Both the position numbers and the translations under genes were made by a program. Under the pieces are notes generated by a model that did no database searches, was not told the origin of the DNA, and worked only from the letters and a program-made list of their open reading frames with translations. A stretch of 64,000 bases of DNA, from assembly GCA_910583795.1 (NCBI GenBank), contig CAJTZQ010000005.1:1-64000 (forward strand), written 5' to 3'. This stretch comes from an uncultured Muribaculaceae bacterium. Its GTDB lineage: Bacteria; Bacteroidota; Bacteroidia; Bacteroidales; Muribaculaceae. Shown piece by piece: positions 8,962 through 17,300 of this stretch (its first letter is position 1; every line of letters starts with the position of its first letter).

Positions 8962-9090
8962 AGTAGGCAATGCCGGCTGCTTGTGAAAGTCGCCGGTGTT
9001 AATCGCGTTGGCTGTGTCAGCGACGCGAAAAGAGATTGTTTTCGCTAAAAGGCAATCTCAAGGGATGTCGGTCTCCGGCATCCCTTTTTT
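8962..9090 (+). ncRNA. candidate structured small RNA with terminator
   Basis: A GC-rich island in AT-rich intergenic DNA with four consecutive hairpins: AATGCCGGC/GCCGGTGTT (8969-8977 with 8992-9000, two wobble pairs), TCGCGT/ACGCGA with inner GCTG/CAGC (9003-9028), GAGATTG/CAATCTC (9032-9059), and a terminator GGGATGTCGG-TCT-CCGGCATCCC (9062-9084) followed by six T. A near-match -7 box TGAATTTG at 8949-8956 would start the RNA near 8962; an exact TAAATTTG at 8912-8919 would start it near 8925. No open frame of note. I do not recognise the family; it lacks the signature segments of SRP RNA, RNase P RNA, tmRNA or common riboswitches. It could be a Bacteroidales small RNA such as the 6S-like class. 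Confidence 0.6.
9062..9090 (+). terminator. intrinsic terminator of the small RNA candidate
   Basis: A 10-bp stem with one G-T pair, a 3-base loop and a run of six T. It is about 270 bases before the peptidase gene, whose own promoter lies after it, so it ends an independent transcript. Confidence 0.8.
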
Positions 9091-9247
9091 GATATATTGC
9101 ACAACGTATAAAACCCTGTGAGGCACATGGTTATTTCTTCAATTATAGATAGAAGACGCACAAATGTACTACTTCTATGTTAAGATTTGTCTCTCATGAT
9201 AAAATCATTCTTCGAAAAAAGTTTAAATTACTTCTTAGTGCAATTTG

Positions 9248-9278
9248 TTGGGAAAGTGGATGGTTTTTACTAACTTTG
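9248..9278 (+). promoter_or_regulatory. promoter for M28 peptidase gene
   Basis: TTG (9248-9250), a 20-base spacer and TAACTTTG (9271-9278) fit the Bacteroidota consensus. The leader would be about 80 bases. Confidence 0.7.
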
Positions 9279-9362
9279 TAACAAAAGGGATTTGGGAACC
9301 GGATAAATATAAATATTCGGTCGATTAAGGGATATGATTAATAATAAATCAAAATCCACATC

Positions 9363-10982
9363 ATGAAAAACAGTTTGATTTTCGCCGCAATGGCATTCGG
9401 AATGTTTTTACCGGCTACGGGGCAAGCTCCCGTTTCTAATGAAGAGGTGATTTCCAAAATCATTGAGATCGGCACAACCGATAATAAGGTGATGCATCAT
9501 CTTGACGTTCTCAATAATCGTTTCGGGGGTCGTCCCATAGGCTCTGATGCATATGAAAATGCAGCCGACTGGCTTATCAGGGAATATGGAAAATTGGGAA
9601 TTAAAGCATGGAAAGAAGAGGCTGGCGAAGTTCCGGTGGGATTTAACCGGGGTGCTTGGTTCGGAAAACTTCATGCCGGAGAAGATGGAATGACTTTGCA
9701 TTTCGCAACACCATCTTACACTTCCGGTACTCATGGGGTTCAAAAGGGACATGTATTGATAGAACCCAAAGATATGAATCAGTTTAAACGAATGAAACAT
9801 CGTTTGAAAGGCGCATGGGTTTTAATTTCGGGTACAAGTGTCAACGGCTGGCCTATTGATAAAAGTGCTAAAGGGGATTCGATACGTGCAGCTGTCAGGG
9901 CGGAGAATGATGTGATCGCTCATAAAAACGATTCATTGATGACAGAGAATTGGGAAAAGGGTACAAACCACGAAATGCAACCTTATAAAGAAGAGCCTGC
10001 TTTATTTTATAAGGAGATGCTTGATGCCGGTGTCCTTGGGTTTGTAAAAAGCGCAAAAGTACCTATCCGTGCATTGTATGACCGTTCATTGGTAAACGAT
10101 TCGACTACAACATTCGATAGCCTCCCCACAAAACCAGAGATTCTGCTTGATGAACACCAGTTTGCTAAGATTGAGCAGATGGTCAAGGAACGTAGGGATA
10201 TTGAACTTGAATTTGATATAAGAAATTTCTTTAAGTTGGGTCCTGTGAAATATCACAATATCATTGCTGAAATACCCGGTACGGAATTTCCTGACGAATA
10301 TGTATTGGTGACCGGTCATCTTGATTCCTATGATGTGGCTACCGGAGGAATAGACTGCGGCACCGGTATCGGACCTATGCTTGAAACTGCAAGACTTCTT
10401 GCAATGTCGGGCGCAAAGCCTAAACGCACGATAAGATTCATTGCATTTGCAGGAGAGGAATTCGGACTGTTGGGGGCGAAAGCATACGTGAAAGACCATA
10501 AAGATGAACTCAAGAATATTTCGATGATGTTTAATCGCGACGGTGGTCCTACGCCTCCCGTTGGAATGAGAGTGCCGGCTGCCATGAAAGAAGATATTGA
10601 AAAGGCGACTGCACCGATCAAGAGGATCAATGACGAATATCCTTTTGAAGTGAGTGTGGCGAAGCCAAGGGTGAAACCTACTCAAGCCGGTGGTACGGAT
10701 GCGATGGTGTTTTATGTGGAAGGAGTGCCGATCTATGGGTTCAATGAGAGTGATTTCAAGGGCTATAATTTCAATTACGGTGAGATTTGGCATACAGAAA
10801 GAGATTTGTTTAACAAACACATTCCTGAATATCAGGAATACACAGCTGTCGCAACAGCCTTAGGTGCTCTTGGTGTTGCAAATCTTGACAATCTTCTTTC
10901 ACGTGAAGGAATGTTTATAGATGCCGACAAGATCAAAACGGATAAAGTGAAAAACAAGAAGAAAAATAAGAAAAATAAATAA
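9363..10982 (+). CDS. secreted M28-family metallopeptidase
   Basis: A 539-residue zinc aminopeptidase-like protein with a signal peptide (1-20, AFGMFLPATGQA). Zinc-site motifs are present in order: TGHLDSYD, GGIDCGTGIGP, FAGEEFGLLGA (catalytic and metal-binding glutamates), FNRDGGPTP and the late IWHTERD histidine. The segment before the catalytic domain looks like an inserted protease-associated region. The last 18 residues are almost all lysine and asparagine, an unusual basic tail. It probably trims peptides in the periplasm or at the cell surface. Transcribed alone, between its own promoter and a terminator. Confidence 0.92.
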   Translation: MKNSLIFAAMAFGMFLPATGQAPVSNEEVISKIIEIGTTDNKVMHHLDVLNNRFGGRPIGSDAYENAADWLIREYGKLGIKAWKEEAGEVPVGFNRGAWFGKLHAGEDGMTLHFATPSYTSGTHGVQKGHVLIEPKDMNQFKRMKHRLKGAWVLISGTSVNGWPIDKSAKGDSIRAAVRAENDVIAHKNDSLMTENWEKGTNHEMQPYKEEPALFYKEMLDAGVLGFVKSAKVPIRALYDRSLVNDSTTTFDSLPTKPEILLDEHQFAKIEQMVKERRDIELEFDIRNFFKLGPVKYHNIIAEIPGTEFPDEYVLVTGHLDSYDVATGGIDCGTGIGPMLETARLLAMSGAKPKRTIRFIAFAGEEFGLLGAKAYVKDHKDELKNISMMFNRDGGPTPPVGMRVPAAMKEDIEKATAPIKRINDEYPFEVSVAKPRVKPTQAGGTDAMVFYVEGVPIYGFNESDFKGYNFNYGEIWHTERDLFNKHIPEYQEYTAVATALGALGVANLDNLLSREGMFIDADKIKTDKVKNKKKNKKNK

Positions 10983-10991
10983 CTTTATTTT

Positions 10992-11019
10992 AAGGTGCTG
11001 ATTTAAACGGCACCTTTTT
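10992..11019 (+). terminator. intrinsic terminator after M28 peptidase gene
   Basis: AAGGTGC pairs with GCACCTT (11010-11016) across an 11-base loop and runs into a T tract. Confidence 0.75.
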
Positions 11020-11183
11020 CGTTGAGCGTCAATTGTAAATGCCTTTGGTAAGTAGGATTAAATTATAAAATCAATCTCAGTAAATAAAAAGTCAAAACCA
11101 TCTTTCTAAGTTAAATCGAAGTAAAAATTATAAAAAGGTATTTTTTTATTAAATAAGATGGTCTATTTGTCTTTTTTTTTGTC

Positions 11184-11191
11184 TATTTTTG
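11184..11191 (+). promoter_or_regulatory. -7 box upstream of repeat copy B
   Basis: TATTTTTG matches TAnnTTTG. The nearest TTTG upstream is only 14 bases away, so the -33 half is doubtful. If used, transcription would start about 15 bases before the repeat and run through it into the PAP2 gene. Confidence 0.4.
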
Positions 11192-11214
11192 CAACCTCAA
11201 TGGAAGAAGTCATT

Positions 11215-11418
11215 GAAGTTGTTTCAACTTTTTTACGGAGATTGATTTTCTTATGGCTTTTTATCTTAAAAAGACCTCTTTTTTAATCTTCCGCCATCTT
11301 TTCGGTCGCTTTTGAACCTTTCATCGGTCGTTTAGCCCGCTAAACTCCCTCTTCAAGTTTCAAAATCGCCTCGAAAACCTGACGAAATCTTAAAAAAGAA
11401 AAAAATCGAAACAACCTC
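11215..11418 (+). repeat. 204-bp inverted-repeat element, copy B (full)
   Basis: Ends GAAGTTGTTTC and GAAACAACCTC, complementary except for one A-C pair. Same interior and hairpins as copy A, same length, same orientation. Confidence 0.88.
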
Positions 11419-11421
11419 ATT

Positions 11422-11475
11422 TCAACTTTTTTACGGAGATTGATTTTCTTATGGCTTTTTATCTTAAAAAGACCT
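11422..11475 (+). repeat. 204-bp element, copy B' (left quarter only)
   Basis: Begins TCAACTTTTTTACGGAG four bases after copy B and matches its left part until AAAAAGACCT, where homology stops in the loop of the first internal hairpin. It forms the last part of the leader of the PAP2 gene. Confidence 0.85.
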
Positions 11476-11490
11476 AACAATTATAATATA

Positions 11491-12204
11491 ATGGGTGAAT
11501 ATCTCATAAATCTTGATACCGAAATATTTCTTTGGTTTAACTCCCGCAACAATCTTTTCTGGGATATAGCCATGAAAATGGCTACAGGTAAGTTGATATG
11601 GATAGGGATGTATTTGTCATTAGTCTATGCTATGTACAAAGCTTATGGATGGAAAACCACGCTTGTAATGGCTGTCATGTCTGGTCTTGCTGTCACTGCT
11701 GCGGATCAAATGACAGCCTCAGTGTTGAGGCCAATATTCGAACGACTGAGGCCTGCTAATCTGAATAATCCTATTTCACATCTTGTGCATATCGTAGACG
11801 GCTATAGAAGCGGGGGATTCAGTTTCCCTTCATGTCATGCTGCAAATACTTTTGCTCTTGCAACTTTGACTTCGTTATTATTCCGTCGTTGGAGATTTAC
11901 AGTCGCGATCGTTTTTTGGGCAATCGTTAATTGTTATTCGAGAATTTATCTGGGTGTTCATTATCCCGGGGATCTTCTTGCCGGCACAGTGATAGGATGT
12001 CTATGCGGTGGGATTTTCTATGTAGTAGGTAGGTTGATTATCAGTTACTGGTTCGGCTGCACAGTGCCGGGCGCTACAGACAGGAAACGTGTGGCAAGTT
12101 TTAATGGTAAAAAGTTTTACTATCGTCCAGTAGATGTCGTTATTTTTATTGAAGCGATGACAATGATATATATTCTTGTCTGTGCAGCGTCTATTTTTGT
12201 TTAG
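11491..12204 (+). CDS. PAP2-family phosphatase, membrane-bound
   Basis: A 237-residue protein starting at MGEYLINLDTE; an upstream in-frame start at 11440 would read through repeat DNA and is rejected. Several membrane helices. The three phosphatase motifs are visible: a RLRP motif (FERLRPANLN), FPSCHAANTF, and SRIYLGVHYPGDLLAG. In the second motif cysteine replaces the usual glycine of PSGH. Members act on lipid-linked pyrophosphates or phosphatidate; undecaprenyl-pyrophosphate or lipid A phosphate removal are plausible but unproven. No gene partner is adjacent. Confidence 0.9.
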   Translation: MGEYLINLDTEIFLWFNSRNNLFWDIAMKMATGKLIWIGMYLSLVYAMYKAYGWKTTLVMAVMSGLAVTAADQMTASVLRPIFERLRPANLNNPISHLVHIVDGYRSGGFSFPSCHAANTFALATLTSLLFRRWRFTVAIVFWAIVNCYSRIYLGVHYPGDLLAGTVIGCLCGGIFYVVGRLIISYWFGCTVPGATDRKRVASFNGKKFYYRPVDVVIFIEAMTMIYILVCAASIFV

Positions 12205-12259
12205 AATTTAGCATTATTTTGAACTGTTAGATCAATTTGTTATGAATGAATTGATTGAT

Positions 12260-12295
12260 AATTATAGGTGTGCTCCACAATGCACACCTATAATT
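12260..12295 (+). terminator. 14-bp hairpin after PAP2 gene
   Basis: AATTATAGGTGTGC (12260-12273) pairs perfectly with 12282-12295 over an 8-base loop. The A-rich left and T-rich right arms allow termination in both directions. Confidence 0.65.
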
Positions 12296-12401
12296 GTTTA
12301 TTATCAGCATGTTATAATGTGGATAAGCAGTTTAAAAATTTAAGGGGTGATTATCCTTTTGTTAATGCTTGCGACGGTCTGTCGTTGTGCTAATTCTCAT
12401 C

Positions 12402-12571
12402 TAAGAAACTGTTTAAAATTTATTTTGTCTTGTCATAGAGGTCTTTGCCGACATCTTTATGATATTTATTCAGTCATTATGGAACCCCATAACTCCATCA
12501 TAAAATATCAAAAATATGCTCGACAAATCCTCTCAATTCCTTCGGCAAATAAATTTAAACAGTTTCTAAGA
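12402..12571. repeat. 170-bp inverted-repeat element 2 (full)
   Basis: AGAAACTGTTTAAAATTTATTT at the left and AAATAAATTTAAACAGTTTCT at the right form a terminal inverted repeat of about 20 bp with one base inserted. The interior has no open frame. A half copy lies after nhaA. Unrelated in sequence to the 204-bp family. Confidence 0.8.
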
Positions 12572-12664
12572 CGTTTTTATTACAATTATTTTGCATATAA
12601 GGAAATTATACCTTATCTTTACAAAGTGTTTACCAACTGGCAATGAAACTAAAGTGAAAGCTAT

Positions 12665-12867
12665 GAAGTTGTTTCAACTTTTTTACGGAGATTGATTTTC
12701 TTATGGCTTTTTACATTAAAAAGACCTCTTTTCCAATCTTTTGCCATCTTTCCGGTCGTTTTTGAATCTTTCATCGGTCGTTTGGCACGCTAAACTCCTC
12801 TTCAAGTTTCAAAATCACCTCAAAAATATGATGAAATCTTGGAAAAGAAAAAAGTCGAAACAACTTC
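12665..12867 (+). repeat. 204-bp inverted-repeat element, copy C (full)
   Basis: Ends GAAGTTGTTTC and GAAACAACTTC are perfectly complementary. The interior is more diverged than in A and B (for example TTTGGC-AC-GCTAAA for the central hairpin, kept by a G-T pair). It lies upstream of the promoter of the following operon. Confidence 0.87.
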
Positions 12868-12956
12868 ATTGGAATCATTTATTGACAAAAGGATTTGAAG
12901 TTGATTATTCTAAACGATCCGGACTTATTTATTTTTATACGTTTTATGCGGTTCCT

Positions 12957-12989
12957 TTTGTGAATGTGCGGATAATGTTGATAAGTTTG
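12957..12989 (+). promoter_or_regulatory. promoter for the 3-keto-sugar operon
   Basis: TTTG (12957-12960), a 21-base spacer and TAAGTTTG (12982-12989). The leader would be about 60 bases, ending at the start codon at 13054. Confidence 0.65.
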
Positions 12990-13053
12990 TTCGATATATT
13001 CAGTTAACCGATTCAGATCCAATAATATCCGAAAAACTAACAACCGACTTATC

Positions 13054-14340
13054 ATGGACATTGGAAGAAGAACGTTTATTAAATCTTTGGGAGCCATAGG
13101 TTTGTTTTCAATTGTGCCGAGCAAAGTGCTTGGCGGAACAAGACACGTGGCTCCGAGCGATCAGCTCACTAAAGGAATAATTGGAGTAGGAGGCATCGGG
13201 CGGAGCTCCTATCACTTTACCAGCGATGACAGTTGTCGTCTTGTCTCTGTCTGTGACGTCGACCGCAAGCATCTTGATTCCGCTGTCAGGGCAGCCAAAG
13301 ATAAATTTGGTGAAAATGTGACTCCTTACACCGATTTCCGTGACCTTATAAATGATCCCAACGTTGATGTGGTTCACATAGCCACCCCTCCCCATTGGCA
13401 TGGTATAATGGCTGTTGAAGCAGCCAAAGCGGGAAAAGACGTATGGTGTGAGAAACCCATGACGCGCACAATTGGTGAGGGCAAACGTGTAGTAGAGGCT
13501 ATGGAAAGATATAATAGGGTGTTCCGTTTGAACACCTGGTTCCGTTTTAAGGATACATTCTATGGTCTCGGTACTGAAGTCAAACCTCTAAAGAAGCTTA
13601 TAGACAGCGGGCTGCTCGGTTGGCCTCTTAAATTTACTGTCAGCGGTGCAACAGGTTTTGCATGGAAATTTTTCTGGGTTGGCAAAGACCATTTAACGCC
13701 GGAGCCGGTTCCGGAATATTTTGACTATGACATGTGGCTCGGCCCGGCCCCTTACAAGCCATATAATGCACATCGCACCCACCAGACTTTCCGCGGATAC
13801 TGGGATTATGACGGGGGCGGACTTACAGATATGGGGCAACACTATCTCGATCCAATCCAGTATCTTCTGGGCAAAGACAATGAATTTCCGGTTAAGATTG
13901 AGGTCGAAGCTCCTCAGCAACACAGCGATGCCGTGGGTATTTGGCGTAAGATAAGATATACATATGCCGACGGGTGTGAGATCATACTTGAAGGGGAGGG
14001 ATATGAAAGCAAAGGGAAGGTGCCCTATATCGAGGGTCCGAACGGAAAAGTATTCCAGGGCTTTGAATGCACTATCCCGGATGTGATGAACAAGATTGCA
14101 GAGCTCCCTGATCCGGAGCCGCAGCGCACAGATTTTATAGACTGCATACACAACCGTCAGAAATTCGCATTGAACGAAGTGAACGGTCACCACAGCTGTA
14201 CGCTTGTAAATCAGGCAGCCGTTGCCATTCGTCTCGGCAGAACTGAGCTTGCCTTTGATCCTGCGACACAACTATTCATCGGAGATGATGCCGCTAATGC
14301 TCTTATCAACCAGCCAATGCGCGGAGGATGGAAAATTTAA
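13054..14340 (+). CDS. exported Gfo/Idh/MocA oxidoreductase
   Basis: A 428-residue NAD(P)-dependent sugar oxidoreductase. The N-terminus MDIGRRTFIKSLGAIGLF has a twin-arginine-like signal, so it is probably exported folded with its cofactor. The Rossmann motif GVGGIG is at 44-49, TPPHWH at 111-116 and the family EKP motif at 133-135. The C-terminal half is the substrate domain, with a typical DMGQHYLDPIQYLLG segment. It is first in a four-gene operon with DUF1080 proteins; by analogy with known 3-keto-glycoside pathways it would oxidise a sugar at C3 outside the cytoplasm. The substrate is unknown. Confidence 0.9.
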   Translation: MDIGRRTFIKSLGAIGLFSIVPSKVLGGTRHVAPSDQLTKGIIGVGGIGRSSYHFTSDDSCRLVSVCDVDRKHLDSAVRAAKDKFGENVTPYTDFRDLINDPNVDVVHIATPPHWHGIMAVEAAKAGKDVWCEKPMTRTIGEGKRVVEAMERYNRVFRLNTWFRFKDTFYGLGTEVKPLKKLIDSGLLGWPLKFTVSGATGFAWKFFWVGKDHLTPEPVPEYFDYDMWLGPAPYKPYNAHRTHQTFRGYWDYDGGGLTDMGQHYLDPIQYLLGKDNEFPVKIEVEAPQQHSDAVGIWRKIRYTYADGCEIILEGEGYESKGKVPYIEGPNGKVFQGFECTIPDVMNKIAELPDPEPQRTDFIDCIHNRQKFALNEVNGHHSCTLVNQAAVAIRLGRTELAFDPATQLFIGDDAANALINQPMRGGWKI

Positions 14341-14385
14341 GAGAGCAGATTAACCTATTTTTTATTTTCTTTCGAAACCATACCC

Positions 14386-17300
14386 ATGAAAAAAATATTC
14401 ATTTCAATATTGCTTCTGTCGCTGATGCTACTTATTTGCGACGGAATTATGGCACAGACCGACAGTCGCAACCGTAAGCCGGAAACTGTTGTCGCCGATG
14501 GTATTGCCCAGCTTCCCGCAGCAACATCGAAAACATACAACAGGATTATGAAAGAGATGGCGGAAACGGGTGAGACCGGTATAAATCTACTTGCTTCAAT
14601 GTTACGCCCGGCTTCTGAAGCAGATAATTCAAAACCTGAATATGCTATCAACGGAATAGTCAACTATGTTTCTGCATCCGGACAAGAGTCATTGCGTAAG
14701 CCGATTCATGATGCGCTCGTAAAAGCATTCGCGGATTGCTCCGACAACCCCAACCGTTACTTTATTTTATCGCAGATTACCAAGCTCGCCACCCCGTCGG
14801 ATTTTCCTCTATACGCCGGATTGCTCGGCGATAGTTATCTTCGTGTGGGTGCCCTCGAGGGTCTTGCGCAGATTAAGGGGATAGACGATAAGGTAAGCAT
14901 GATGATCAACAACGCACCTGCCCCTGATGCAGATCTGGCATATCTTGCTTATTTCCGCAAACTGAAAGATGTAGAGCCACAACTTCTGAAATGGATAGGC
15001 TCTAAAGATTCTGATGTGAAGGAGGCGGCACTCAACGCACTTTCTGTATGCGGCACTGAGGCTTCTGTAAAGGCTCTTTCTGCGGAGGTCAACAGAGATC
15101 CTTACCTCCAACTACTAAATAATCTCGGACAAAGCAGAACCGTAGTTTCGGAGTCTAAAAAACTCATAAAAGACAAGAATCAATCGATCAGATGTGCCGG
15201 ATTGCGTCTTCTGCTTAAAAGTGATCCTAAAAACGCGACGAAGAATGTAATAACCGCCTTGAGCGACAACAATGCGGAATACCGCCATACTGCACTTTTG
15301 AACTCTCTGGGCTCGTGTGGAGAAAATATCGTGGAAGAAGTTGCCAATAAATATAATAAATTGTCTCCGGCATCAAAGACCGATGTGATCAGATGGCTCG
15401 GCAATATTCATGCCACGGATCAAATCGGACTTGTGTGTGGCGCTATTGACAGTGAGGATCCCGTTCTTTCTCAGGCAGCCGTTGAGGCAGCCTCAAAAAT
15501 TGGTGGAGAGAAGGCTCTTGAAGCTCTTCTTTGCCAACTTAATAAAGGGGGTGATAAAGCCAATATCGCTTATAATGCACTCCTTTCCTTCAATGGCAAC
15601 ATCAACAACGGGGTGCTTAAGAGTCTTGACTCGGGAAACCCGGCAACGGTTTGTTCTGCATTAGCTCTCGCTTCCACCCGCCATCTTCACAACGCGTACA
15701 CTAAAGCAGTGGAGTTGACAAATTCTTCAGACCAGGCAGTGAAAAATGCAGCCTATAGGGCTCTTGACGGTATTGCCACTGCTTCGGAATTCCCAGACTT
15801 ATGTAATATGCTCGAAGCTTCAAAAGGGGAGGCAACCGCTTTGATCCAGCAAGCGGCGAAGAGTGCTATAGCTCCACTTGATGCAGACAAGCAATATGAA
15901 TTGATCTATCCACGTATACCTAACGCTAAAGACAAATCTCTATATTTGCCACTTCTTGCACAATGTGGAAATGATTCTGCTATCAACCTTATTGTCAAGG
16001 AATATGAGGACGGGAACAAGAAAGCTGCACTGAACGCTCTTCTCGAAATTTCAAATCCTGCGGTGATACCTATTCTTTATGATATCGCCGCCAAATCTTC
16101 TGAAGAAGAAAAAGACAGGATTCTAAAACGATATGTTTCTCTCGTAGACAAGTCTACCCAAGAGGGATTGCATGCTTATTTCCTATATAGCCGTGCACTC
16201 GATCTGAATCCCGGCGCTGACATAAAGAAACTAATTATCAACTCGCTCTCCAAGTATCCTACGTTACCTGCCGCAATGCTTGCCGCAAGTTGGATCAATG
16301 ATCCTACCACCGGATTTTATGCCGCCTCCACCTTTACGGATATCCTCAATGGAAATGCCTACCTTCGTAGGGGAGATAGCATGAAGAAGATTTCAGAAAG
16401 CACAATACCCGTATTTCAGGCTCAGAAAGACAAGGGGAATGCCGACGCCGGATATTCAATAGATAGAGTTACGGGATTCCTTGCCGACTGGGACAGCAAA
16501 GGTGGTTTCAAGACTTTACAGGGTGAAAAACCGGCTGAATGCAACAATTCTATCTCTCTGCCGGGCAAACCGGAGAATTTTGAACTTTACCTTGAATTCA
16601 AACCTTATGGTGAAGGCTGGGCAACACTCAGAGGGATGGATCTAATCAAATGGAACATTCATGAAGCTATATTCTTGCATGGCGATAACAAAGTGCCTCT
16701 TGCAGAGGGGTGGAACACACTTCATGTCAGAATGCAAGATGATCGTGTTACGATTGATATTGACGGCATTCCTGTTTCACAGAACGAAATGCTGAATACA
16801 ATTCCCGGCACTGATAAGAAAGCTCCTGTCAGTGGAGATGTGAAATTTAATGGAAAATTCGAATACCGCAATTTCTATTACGAAATCCTGCCCTCAACCC
16901 CGACATATACTCTTTCTGACGAGGAGAAGGAACAAGGGTTCGAACTTTTGTTCGATGGGCGTTCCCTTGAGAATTTCCATGGTAATACCACAGCCTATAT
17001 CCCACAAGACGGTACTATATATGTAACCGCACAATATGGCGGTCAGGGCAATCTTTACACAAAGAAGAACTACAGCGATTTCATTTTCCGATTTGAGTTT
17101 TTCTTTGATGTGCCTGCAGTAAACAACGGAATCGGAATCCGAACAGGCAAAGATGTTACAGGTGTAGACGCGGCTTATGAGGGTATGGAGATACAGATTC
17201 TTGACCATGATGATCCGGTTTATCAAGGTTATCCTTACGGCTATACAGGTCTTCATCCATATCAGAACCATGGGTCTGTCTATGGCATCTTCGAACCTGA

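Larger units (their letters stand above)
8139..9362. other. 1.2-kb gene-poor region
   Basis: Open frames here (for example 8261-8647) show no recognisable domain, no shared compositional pattern with genes and no convincing start. The region holds the half repeat above, a hairpin at 8228-8243, a 36-bp perfect palindrome at 8485-8520, an inverted repeat at 8801-8857, a structured RNA candidate ending in a terminator at 9090, and the promoter of the peptidase gene. Confidence 0.7.
10983..11490. other. intergenic region carrying repeat copies B and B'
   Basis: 508 bases without a gene. It holds the peptidase terminator, a -7 box at 11184-11191 (TATTTTTG), a full copy of the 204-bp element and a truncated second copy in tandem. 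Confidence 0.75.
12205..13053. other. 849-bp intergenic region with two repeat families
   Basis: No credible gene; open frames at 12347-12646 and 12741-13007 run through repeat sequence and lack homology I can recognise. It holds a terminator (12260-12295), the full element 2 (12402-12571), copy C of the 204-bp element (12665-12867) and the promoter of the next operon (12957-12989). Confidence 0.75.

Noticed and set aside
8962..9090. Riboswitch for the M28 peptidase gene
   Set aside because: A terminator and then a separate promoter lie between it and the gene; no known riboswitch core was seen.
10086..10820. 244-residue frame antisense to the M28 peptidase
   Set aside because: The peptidase motifs are on the other strand; composition rich in H, F and S is typical of an antisense frame.
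11440..11490. Upstream start for the PAP2 protein
   Set aside because: It would add residues encoded by repeat B'; the ATG at 11491 gives the normal family start.
12347..13007. Open frames of 99 and 88 residues
   Set aside because: They lie across element 2 and copy C of the 204-bp element; the coding potential is a by-product of the repeats.
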